Positions 1 to 6,209 of a DNA stretch of 21,484 nt are shown piece by piece. This DNA comes from JAAYJR01 sp964563975. GTDB lineage: Bacteria > Bacteroidota > Bacteroidia > Bacteroidales > Prolixibacteraceae. A model generated the notes under the pieces. That model worked only from the letters and a program-made list of their open reading frames with translations. It ran no database searches and was not told the DNA's origin. Each line of letters begins with the position of its first letter. Positions within the stretch are counted from its first letter, which is position 1. The translations under genes and the position numbers were made by a program. The stretch lies in assembly GCA_964563975.1 (NCBI GenBank), contig CAZLZJ010000037.1, positions 1 to 21,484 on the forward strand, written 5' to 3'.

Positions 1-25
1 CATTCGAAAAAAAGGGAAAGTCCGG

Positions 26-982
26 TCAATTAATATTCATTTTTATGGATACCCCAAGAAAGTTATTTTCCGGATTGATCAAAAAGGAGCCTGCCATTAA
101 TATGGCATCGTACCACATATGCGCTGCCACTGCAGGGCCAATGTTATAGCCCCTTTTTTGTACATCCCTGCCTAAAAAATAACCGGCAATAGTTGCTTCT
201 CCCACCTGGATCAATGCAGAGAGATAATCCGGTTTTTCAGAAAAGAGCAGGTTGGAGAAGTGCAGTGCACCAAAAGTGAGACTTGAGAGGAGTAACCCTT
301 TTTTTTGTCCATATTTATAATCAAGTACCGGCAGCAAATAGTTTCTGCAGATATACTCTTCTCCAATCCCCGCTCCCCAGCTCATTGCAAGAGATGTGGC
401 TGCAAAAAGAGGAAGTGCCTGATTGCGGTGTATATATCTGTTGACAAAATATATCTCTTCCACCTCAGAGATACTATTGCGTTCTTTTATCTTTTCGATT
501 CCAAGAAATATACCTGCCAGCAGTACCATTCCGCCGGTTATCGGAGTTACGATGTTCTCAATTTTAAAAGGAGAAAGGTATAGATCTTTTTCTGAAATAT
601 CATGATACCTGAAATCAGGATTGTTAAACTTCATAATCTCCAGCCGGTTTTTAAAGTTGGTAAGTTTCTCAGTCTGAAAAGCCTGAAGTCCCAAAAACAG
701 CGGGTAGTTGTAATAAGGGCTGCTGCTGTTATTTTTTAAAGTGTTGTTATGCTTTATGCCAAGCCAGACACCGCCTATCTCAAGGGCAGAAAAAACAGTG
801 CCCTTGAGATATTTTTGCTGACAAAAATAAGATGCTCCCGGGATATATAATGTCCATAACGGTAAGGGCTCAGGCATTGATATTTTAAGGCTGTCGGGAG
901 ATTCACCTTTTGTATTAACAGCCGTACCCAGCAGGATAAGCAGGATAATTGCTTTAAAAGTAACTGTTTTTAATGGTATCAT
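26..982 (-). CDS. CPBP-family intramembrane metalloprotease with an N-terminal membrane domain
   Basis: Likely a membrane-embedded CPBP (CAAX protease/bacteriocin-processing, Abi) protein of 318 residues. The three family motifs are visible: the EExxxR-type motif EEYICR at residues 208-213, FGALH at 237-241 and HMWYD at 288-292. E208, E209, H241, H288 and D292 would form the metal site. A hydrophobic stretch at residues 9-22 is a signal peptide or first membrane helix. Residues 40-75 (IPGASYF, then KYLKG and a hydrophobic run) resemble the small paired-helix domain often found at the start of Bacteroidota envelope proteins. The CPBP part occupies about residues 145-305. It is transcribed away from the sigma-54 regulator across a 151-bp gap, and the window holds no obvious substrate gene. 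The family assignment is firm; the substrate and any role in prenyl-protein processing or self-immunity are unknown. Confidence 0.85.
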   Translation of the reverse strand: MIPLKTVTFKAIILLILLGTAVNTKGESPDSLKISMPEPLPLWTLYIPGASYFCQQKYLKGTVFSALEIGGVWLGIKHNNTLKNNSSSPYYNYPLFLGLQAFQTEKLTNFKNRLEIMKFNNPDFRYHDISEKDLYLSPFKIENIVTPITGGMVLLAGIFLGIEKIKERNSISEVEEIYFVNRYIHRNQALPLFAATSLAMSWGAGIGEEYICRNYLLPVLDYKYGQKKGLLLSSLTFGALHFSNLLFSEKPDYLSALIQVGEATIAGYFLGRDVQKRGYNIGPAVAAHMWYDAILMAGSFLINPENNFLGVSIKMNIN

Positions 983-1052
983 ACAGCTTGCTGCAAATAT
1001 TTTAAGTTATCACTCATATAATTACATTTTACTGTAACCCTGTTAAATGGTC

Positions 1053-1096
1053 CTCTAAAATAGTGAAAAGTTCTCCTGAAACTATTTTGTTAAGAG
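1053..1096. repeat. Bulged inverted repeat upstream of the sigma-54 regulator
   Basis: AAAATAGT (1057-1064) and ACTATTTT (1081-1088) form a perfect 8-bp inverted repeat around a 16-nt spacer. Further out, CTCT (1053-1056) pairs with AGAG (1093-1096) if GTTA (1089-1092) is bulged. It overlaps the proposed -33 element of the gene at 1134. It may be an operator or a weak hairpin. The sequence is AT-rich, so chance is a real alternative. Confidence 0.35.
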
Positions 1097-1113
1097 TGTA
1101 AATGTTACTTTTG
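1086..1113 (+). promoter_or_regulatory. Candidate Bacteroidota promoter for the sigma-54 response regulator
   Basis: TACTTTTG at 1106-1113 is an exact match to the Bacteroidota -7 element TAnnTTTG. TTTG at 1086-1089 could be the -33 element. The 16-bp gap between them is slightly shorter than usual. Transcription would start near 1120, giving a short leader before the ATG at 1134. Confidence 0.4.
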
Positions 1114-1133
1114 TTTTTTAAATAAAAAACAGT

Positions 1134-2297
1134 ATGTCCAAAATTTTAATAATTGACGATGAGCGAAGTATCCGCAATACTTTAAAAGATATTCTCGAAT
1201 ATGAGAAATATGAGGTGGATGTTGCAGAGGACGGGAAACAAGGAGTGGAGAAGATAAAACATATTGAGTATGACATTATTCTTTGTGATATAAAAATGCC
1301 CGGCATGGATGGTATAGAGGTTCTTGAGCATATTGTGGCAATTAACCCGGATACACCGGTGGTAATGATCTCCGGGCATGGAAATATTGATACTGCAGTA
1401 GATTCAATTAAGAAAGGAGCATACGATTTTATTGAAAAACCTCTTGATTTAAACCGCTTGCTTATTACAATACGCAATGCAATGGATAAATCAACCCTTG
1501 TCAGCGAAACACGAAGATTAAAGAAAAAAGTAAGCAAAAAGTATGAGATCATTGGAGAATCCAAAGCTATAAAAGATGTTATTGAGATGGCCGACAGGGT
1601 AGCATCAACCGAAGCAAGGGTGCTTATTACCGGATCCAACGGAACCGGCAAGGAGTTAGTTGCCCGGAGAATTCATGATATGAGCCACAGGGCAAAGGGC
1701 CCTTTTGTAGAGGTTAATTGTGCTGCCATTCCATCAGAGTTAATAGAAAGCGAACTGTTTGGGCATGAAAAGGGATCATTTACTTCTGCGGTTAAGCAAA
1801 GGATTGGAAAATTTGAACAGGCTAACGGGGGTACACTCTTTTTGGATGAGATAGGAGATATGAGCCTTTCCGCCCAGGCAAAAGTATTGAGAGCACTTCA
1901 GGAAAATGTGATTTCAAGGGTTGGAGGCGATAAACATATAAAAGTTGATGTGCGTGTAGTAGCTGCTACAAATAAAAATATTTCTAAAGAAATTCAGGAA
2001 AACAGGTTCAGAGAAGATTTATACCATCGCCTCAGCGTAATTATAATTCATGTTCCTGACCTTAATGAACGTCTTGAAGATATACCGGTTTTAGCCGGTT
2101 ATTTTATAAAACAGATATGCAGTGAGTATGGCATGTCGGAAAAACCAATAACTGACAGTGCAATCGAAGAGTTAAAAAAAATCAACTGGACGGGGAATGT
2201 CCGGGAGTTCAGGAACCTGATCGAAAGATTGATTATTTTGTGCGACAAACAAATTACCGGTGAAGATGTAAGACAGTACGCTGCACCATTAAAGTAG
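1134..2297 (+). CDS. NtrC-type sigma-54-activating response regulator lacking a DNA-binding domain
   Basis: A two-component response regulator of 387 residues that should activate sigma-54 RNA polymerase. The receiver domain (1-120) has the acidic pocket D8/D9, phospho-acceptor D52 (in CDIKMPG), S80 and K102. The AAA+ domain (about 135-385) has Walker A GSNGTGKE (167-174), Walker B TLFLDE (234-239) and candidate arginine fingers R293 and R299 in FREDLYHR. The sigma-54-contacting loop reads GSFTSA (214-219) where GAFTGA is the consensus. The protein ends at residue 387, directly after the AAA+ lid, so the C-terminal Fis-type helix-turn-helix of NtrC (usual total length about 440-470) is absent. 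The stop lies inside the convergent downstream gene (9-bp overlap), with no HTH remnant visible beyond it. It may act without specific DNA binding, as described for FlgR-like regulators. No partner histidine kinase is in the window. Start: ATG at 1134. Confidence 0.9.
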   Translation: MSKILIIDDERSIRNTLKDILEYEKYEVDVAEDGKQGVEKIKHIEYDIILCDIKMPGMDGIEVLEHIVAINPDTPVVMISGHGNIDTAVDSIKKGAYDFIEKPLDLNRLLITIRNAMDKSTLVSETRRLKKKVSKKYEIIGESKAIKDVIEMADRVASTEARVLITGSNGTGKELVARRIHDMSHRAKGPFVEVNCAAIPSELIESELFGHEKGSFTSAVKQRIGKFEQANGGTLFLDEIGDMSLSAQAKVLRALQENVISRVGGDKHIKVDVRVVAATNKNISKEIQENRFREDLYHRLSVIIIHVPDLNERLEDIPVLAGYFIKQICSEYGMSEKPITDSAIEELKKINWTGNVREFRNLIERLIILCDKQITGEDVRQYAAPLK

Positions 2298-3260
2298 CTG
2301 TTGTTCGGGAGATTCGCTTTCGCCGTTCTCCTTGTTTTTTATGTATGTTTCAATATGCCTGTCGCGTTTTGCTTCATAAATGTCTTTAATTGTTACTATA
2401 ATACCTGTTTCGAGAACATTTCCAAAGCTTTCATTCAATACAGTGCCAAAGGTCTTCATCGACGGTGAAATATTCATATAGGCATTAAAGAGAGGGGGTA
2501 CTTTTTCTCCATATTTTTTTACTGTCTTAACTAATATTTTATAATTTTCGCTATAGCTTTTTCCTGAAAAGATTGACTCCATCTTTTTTTCATTGATATT
2601 GAAATCTACCGGAATTTTCGGGTAGACAAGATTCTCTTTGTCTCCAAAGTATCTTCTGAAAAAGTATTGAATAAGGTCGCGTGCATCATCATTAAAATGG
2701 GAGTACATAGTAACTTTACCGAAAAAATATTTAATTTCCGGATGATCTACCGTTAATGCCCCCAATCCATCCCATAAATTGTCGAGTGCAAACAGGGCCT
2801 TTGATCCTTTTTTGCTTGATTGGTATACGGGTTGTACAAAAGATCTTCCCAATTCCATGGTGTGGGGCAGGTATTTGTCAATGAATTTTTGTGAAAAATG
2901 AAAAAGTTTAGATGTAGCCATTTCATATTCACCATTCCTGTTTTTATGTGTTTCCGTATATCTGATGTAACGGTATCCCCCTAAAATCTCTTTATCGTCG
3001 GGATCCCACACTATCAATTGTTTATAGGGGTATTTTGACATATCGTAAATATCAATGTCGGTCTCTTTGCCTGTTCCTCCTCCGGCATCACGAAATGATA
3101 TTTCCCTGAGCCTTCCTATTTCATGCATAACTGAAGGAGAATCGAAATGGGTTACCACATATATTTCGTTTCCTCCTTTGTTAGTTTTTCTTAATAATTT
3201 TTCAGGGGTTAGTTCCGCAAGTATTGCCTCTTTTGGAAGCGGCGCAACAATCTCTTTCAT
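2289..3260 (-). CDS. glsB: GNAT-like N-acyltransferase, probable GlsB (glycine lipid synthesis)
   Basis: A 323-residue cytosolic acyltransferase of the GNAT-related OlsB/hemolysin-like group. Visible features are a core with ILGGYRYI (residues 92-99), the signature MELGRSFVQP (135-144) followed by a KGSKALFALDNLWDG segment (151-165), and no signal peptide. The family transfers acyl chains from acyl-ACP to the amino group of an amino acid. In Bacteroides, GlsB makes N-acyl-glycine, which GlsA then O-acylates. Here it lies 63 bp downstream of a PlsC-like acyltransferase on the same strand, and this pairing is the main reason for choosing GlsB over a generic OlsB (ornithine) assignment. On the minus strand, CAAAATTA at 3286-3293 reads TAATTTTG and could be a separate -7 element, but I see no matching -33. 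The acidic tail (residues 308-323) is encoded over the end of the convergent regulator gene. The substrate amino acid is inferred from context. Confidence 0.75.
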   Translation of the reverse strand: MKEIVAPLPKEAILAELTPEKLLRKTNKGGNEIYVVTHFDSPSVMHEIGRLREISFRDAGGGTGKETDIDIYDMSKYPYKQLIVWDPDDKEILGGYRYIRYTETHKNRNGEYEMATSKLFHFSQKFIDKYLPHTMELGRSFVQPVYQSSKKGSKALFALDNLWDGLGALTVDHPEIKYFFGKVTMYSHFNDDARDLIQYFFRRYFGDKENLVYPKIPVDFNINEKKMESIFSGKSYSENYKILVKTVKKYGEKVPPLFNAYMNISPSMKTFGTVLNESFGNVLETGIIVTIKDIYEAKRDRHIETYIKNKENGESESPEQQLL

Positions 3261-3323
3261 ACAATTGCTAATAAATTAAGAGCTACAAAATTAATAAAAT
3301 AGAGTTAGATTGTTTAACTATCG

Positions 3324-4190
3324 TTAATAATTCACCTTATCAAATTGTTGAGGAAGAGAATAGGTTAGTTCTTTCATCCGGGCTGCCCATTCATAATGAG
3401 TTTTTGATTTGTTAAAAGTTTTGTAGCTTACCGGTTTGCCAAAATATAGATGAACATCCGTACCTTTATGTCTCATTGTTTCGTCGGGCAGAAAAAACAT
3501 TTCAAGATTCCATTTGATTTTTAATAATTTCCTGATTTTTGCAAGACGATAAAATCTGTTGGAATTTCTTCCCGCTACAAAGACCGGCACTATGTCTCTT
3601 TTATACTGAATTGCTTTGGAGATAAAATGTTTTTTCCACTCCAAGTCAACTATTTTTCCTTTGATTTTTCGCGATGCCAATCCGGATGGAAATATAAGTA
3701 TTTGGTCGTCAGACTTATAGGCTTGATCTAAAAGGCGAGCAGCTTCCCTGCTGTGTCCTCCATGTTTGTTGACCGGAACAAAAATCGACTTCATTTGTGG
3801 AATGTTCATAAGAATATCATTGGTGAGAAATTTTACATTCCCCAACTTGCCATTTACTGTTTTCATTAGCAATAACCCGTCAAATCCGCCTAAAGGGTGA
3901 TTGCTGGCAAAGATATATCGTCCGGAAGGCGGAATATTGTCAAGTCCGTATATATGCTCCTTAATGCTGAACTCTTTGATTACCCGGTCAATGAAAGGTA
4001 TACCTTCCAGGTGGCCTTGCCTTTTGAGCAGATCGTTTAAAAAGTCAATATGTAAAATCCGGGTGATATAACGATAGATAAAGCCGGGAATAATCTTAGC
4101 CAAACCCGGGCTCTTTGATATAAAAATCTCTTTGATATCAACCGGTTTATAGGTATCACGTGGATTGTTATCTTCCCGCACCATATTCAT
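3324..4190 (-). CDS. glsA: PlsC-like O-acyltransferase, probable GlsA (glycine lipid synthesis)
   Basis: A 288-residue lysophospholipid-acyltransferase-family protein. The catalytic block is NHPLGGFD (97-104), with H98 and D104 separated by five residues instead of the four of classical PlsC HX4D. Other blocks are GGHSREA (144-150) and FPSGLASR (167-174), the counterpart of the FPEG acceptor motif. A weakly hydrophobic N-terminal region (about 30-50) could sit on the membrane. In Bacteroides, GlsA adds the second acyl chain to N-acyl-glycine to form glycine lipid. It is the upstream gene of a probable two-gene unit with the GNAT-like gene, and is transcribed divergently from mraZ. The first ATG (4190) directly abuts an AAGG sequence. 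The ATG two codons later (4184) has AAGG at a more usual distance and may be the true start. A general 1-acyl-glycerol-phosphate acyltransferase is the alternative. Confidence 0.72.
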   Translation of the reverse strand: MNMVREDNNPRDTYKPVDIKEIFISKSPGLAKIIPGFIYRYITRILHIDFLNDLLKRQGHLEGIPFIDRVIKEFSIKEHIYGLDNIPPSGRYIFASNHPLGGFDGLLLMKTVNGKLGNVKFLTNDILMNIPQMKSIFVPVNKHGGHSREAARLLDQAYKSDDQILIFPSGLASRKIKGKIVDLEWKKHFISKAIQYKRDIVPVFVAGRNSNRFYRLAKIRKLLKIKWNLEMFFLPDETMRHKGTDVHLYFGKPVSYKTFNKSKTHYEWAARMKELTYSLPQQFDKVNY

Positions 4191-4493
4191 CCTTATTTGA
4201 TAACAAAAATATTAATAAAAAATAAATATCATTTATGACTTATAAAAATAATAGTTTAGAATTAACTTTTTATTAGTTATTAACTACTCTTTGTGAATCA
4301 CCTATTAATAATTATTAATTTGATTATCAGTATGATATATTTAAATATTTATCTTTATGAGATTGTTTTCAACACAACATTAACACTTTTTCAACAATGG
4401 GGAAAAATAATAATGTGGAATAAAATGGAATAAAGTGGAATATTTTGGAATTATTATTTATTTTTACATTGTTAATAATTCTCTACCGGAGAA
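4191..4493. other. AT-rich divergent control region between glsA-like gene and mraZ
   Basis: This 303-bp stretch has no credible coding sequence. It holds many TTATTAAT-like runs, and the right-hand end carries the 10-bp-spaced TGGAA array described separately. On the minus strand, CAAAAATA at 4204-4211 reads TATTTTTG, an exact -7 match that would give the glsA-like gene an almost leaderless transcript. I find no matching -33 for it. For mraZ I could not fix a convincing -33/-7 pair: TATTTTGG (4441-4448) and TATCTTTA (4350-4357) are each one mismatch from the -7 consensus. I saw no tRNA, terminator or riboswitch here. Confidence 0.5.
4416..4450 (+). promoter_or_regulatory. Four-copy TGGAA array, probable MraZ operator
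   Basis: TGGAA occurs at 4416-4420, 4426-4430, 4436-4440 and 4446-4450, each exactly 10 bp (one helical turn) from the next, with AT-only or near AT-only spacers. The last copy ends 43 bp before the mraZ start. In Escherichia coli, MraZ represses its own operon by binding direct TGGGN repeats separated by 5 bp, so the spacing and first three bases match while the rest of the motif differs. A further TGGGG at 4398-4402 is out of register (18 bp). The array most likely allows an oligomeric MraZ ring to repress the dcw operon. Confidence 0.72.
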
Positions 4494-4955
4494 ATGATAG
4501 AATTTACGGGAACATATCATGCTACTATTGACGATAAAGGCAGGATAGTTCTTCCATCGGCTTATAAAAAAGAGATGGGTGAACAGGCCCTGGAGCCTCT
4601 TATTATTGAAAGGAATCTATTTAGGGATTGCCTTGATATATATCCGGAGAGATACTGGCAGGATCGTGTTGCGGCATTTAAGAGTACTCTTGACCCGTTT
4701 GATGAGGAGGACGATGCATTTTTGCAGTTTTTTTATGAAAATTTCATTAAAGTGGGGATGGCAGCCAATGGCAGAATCAATATACCTGACGATTATTTGA
4801 AATACGGCAAACTTCGGAAGAGTGTACTTTTAATTGGTATGGGGTTGTCAATCAGGGTTTGGGACAGAAGCCGATATGAAAGTCAGAAGATAGATAAATC
4901 AACTTTTATTGAAAGGTTTAAACAAAAGAGAAAGAAGAATAATGCCGGGCAATGA
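4494..4955 (+). CDS. mraZ: MraZ, transcriptional regulator of the dcw operon
   Basis: A 153-residue protein with the double AbrB-like swapped-hairpin architecture of MraZ. The first repeat carries DDKGRIVLP (13-21), matching the conserved DxxxR element. The second carries ANGRINIP (91-98). Length is normal for the family (about 140-155). MraZ forms ring-shaped oligomers that bind direct repeats upstream of its own gene, and here a four-copy 10-bp-spaced array sits 43 bp upstream. It is the first gene of the operon and its end overlaps rsmH by 4 bp (ATGA), implying translational coupling. GGAG at 4488-4491 is a close ribosome-binding site. The C-terminus is lysine-rich (KQKRKKN, about 143-149). 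Nothing suggests loss of function. Confidence 0.95.
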   Translation: MIEFTGTYHATIDDKGRIVLPSAYKKEMGEQALEPLIIERNLFRDCLDIYPERYWQDRVAAFKSTLDPFDEEDDAFLQFFYENFIKVGMAANGRINIPDDYLKYGKLRKSVLLIGMGLSIRVWDRSRYESQKIDKSTFIERFKQKRKKNNAGQ

Positions 4956-5854
4956 AAGATATATATCACATACCGGTAATGCCGGAACAATCTGTTAAAG
5001 GATTAGCATTGTTCCCGGGCGCCAGGGTGGTGGATGCTACCTATGGAGGGGGAGGCCACTCACGCCTTATCCTTGAAAATATTGGCAACGGAATATTATT
5101 TGCATTTGATCAGGATAAAGCCTCAGCCCTGAATCTGATTGATGATAAAAGGCTGGTTTTTATCAGGCATAATTTCAGGTATCTTAAAAATTTTCTTCGT
5201 TATTATAATATTGGTGAAGTAGATGCCATTTTAGCTGACCTCGGTGTTTCATCTCACGATTTTGATATACCCGGGAGAGGTTTTTCATTTAGGTTTGATG
5301 AAAGGCTCGATATGAGGATGAATATTGACAGTTCCATTGATGCAGGATATATAATCAATAATTACTCCGGTGAGGAGTTGAATACGATATTCAGTCAATA
5401 CGGAGAGGTTAAAAATTCAGGCCGGCTTGTTGCCGAAATTGTTAAGCAGAGAAAAGAGAAAGTGATAAAAACTACCGGTCAGCTTAGGGATATTGCTCTG
5501 AGATTTACCCCTGCAAATTTATCAAATAAATATTTGGCAAAGGTTTTTCAGGCCTTGCGGATCGAAGTAAATGATGAGATTGGCGCATTAAAGGAATTTT
5601 TAATGTCGTCGTTCGACCTGTTAAGATCAGGAGGCAGGTTGGTGGTTATTACATATCATAGTTTGGAAGACAGGTTGTGTAAAAATTTTATGAGAACGGG
5701 CAATTTTGAGGGCAGGGTTGAAAAAGATTTTTATGGTAACAGGCGTACTCCGTTTTATTTAATAAACAGAAAAGTTATCACACCCGAAAAGTTGGAGCTG
5801 AGTATGAATAAGAGAGCCCGGAGTGCTAAATTGAGAATTGCGGAAAAAATATAA
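4952..5854 (+). CDS. rsmH: RsmH (MraW), 16S rRNA m4C1402 methyltransferase
   Basis: A 300-residue S-adenosylmethionine-dependent methyltransferase that modifies the N4 of C1402 in the decoding site of 16S rRNA. Motifs seen: the SAM-binding loop DATYGGGGHS (28-37), the ADLGVSSHDFD segment that follows the second half of the Rossmann fold, and the late YHSLEDR motif. Length fits the family (about 300-315). The ATG lies within the mraZ stop (4-bp overlap), so the two are probably translationally coupled. This is the standard position of the gene in dcw clusters. I see no irregularity. Confidence 0.96.
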   Translation: MKDIYHIPVMPEQSVKGLALFPGARVVDATYGGGGHSRLILENIGNGILFAFDQDKASALNLIDDKRLVFIRHNFRYLKNFLRYYNIGEVDAILADLGVSSHDFDIPGRGFSFRFDERLDMRMNIDSSIDAGYIINNYSGEELNTIFSQYGEVKNSGRLVAEIVKQRKEKVIKTTGQLRDIALRFTPANLSNKYLAKVFQALRIEVNDEIGALKEFLMSSFDLLRSGGRLVVITYHSLEDRLCKNFMRTGNFEGRVEKDFYGNRRTPFYLINRKVITPEKLELSMNKRARSAKLRIAEKI

Positions 5855-5855
5855 A

Positions 5856-6206
5856 ATGGCAAAAAAATTAAAAAATATAAGGATGAAGGCAGGGATGAAG
5901 TCTTTTTTAGGAGGGACCATCCTGACTGATGAGAGGTTTACCAGGCAGTTGCCTTTTATTGGGCTGCTTGCTTTTTTTGCACTGGCACTGATTACCAATC
6001 GTAACTGGTCGGAAAGAACGATCAGGCAAATTGAGGTTTTGCAGGATACACTCGATAAGCTGAGAGCTGAATCAATTACTTTGTCGGCTAAGCTTATGGA
6101 TGCCAGCAGACCTTCCGAAGTGATAGGGAAAGCAGAAAAAGCAGGTTTGGGATTGGAAGAACCGAAAAGGCCACCTGAAAAGATCATTGTAAAAAAAAAC
6201 AGATAA
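5856..6206 (+). CDS. ftsL: FtsL-like divisome membrane protein
   Basis: A small bitopic protein of 116 residues in the ftsL position, between rsmH and ftsI. It has a basic cytoplasmic N-terminus (1-20), one membrane segment (about 32-48, PFIGLLAFFALALIT) and a heptad-like coiled coil (about 55-83, IRQIEVLQDTLDKL), followed by a charged C-terminus. That topology is what FtsL needs to pair with DivIC/FtsB and FtsQ and to activate FtsW-FtsI. Sequence conservation in FtsL is low, so position and architecture carry the call. I chose the ATG at 5856, one base after the rsmH stop; a TTG at 5838 would add six residues but overlap rsmH. No FtsB-like gene follows in this window. Confidence 0.8.
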   Translation: MAKKLKNIRMKAGMKSFLGGTILTDERFTRQLPFIGLLAFFALALITNRNWSERTIRQIEVLQDTLDKLRAESITLSAKLMDASRPSEVIGKAEKAGLGLEEPKRPPEKIIVKKNR

Positions 6207-6209
6207 AAA

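Noticed and set aside
1118..1651. 177-codon open frame antisense to the sigma-54 regulator
   Set aside because: It mirrors the receiver and AAA+ coding sequence; serine- and isoleucine-rich composition typical of a shadow frame.
4191..4493. Possible origin-like AT-rich region with DnaA boxes
   Set aside because: AT-rich runs are present, but I found no TTATCCACA-type box cluster and the only ordered repeat is the MraZ-type array.
5838..5855. TTG at 5838 as an upstream start of ftsL
   Set aside because: It would overlap the rsmH end by 17 bp and add only six residues; the ATG at 5856 fits better.
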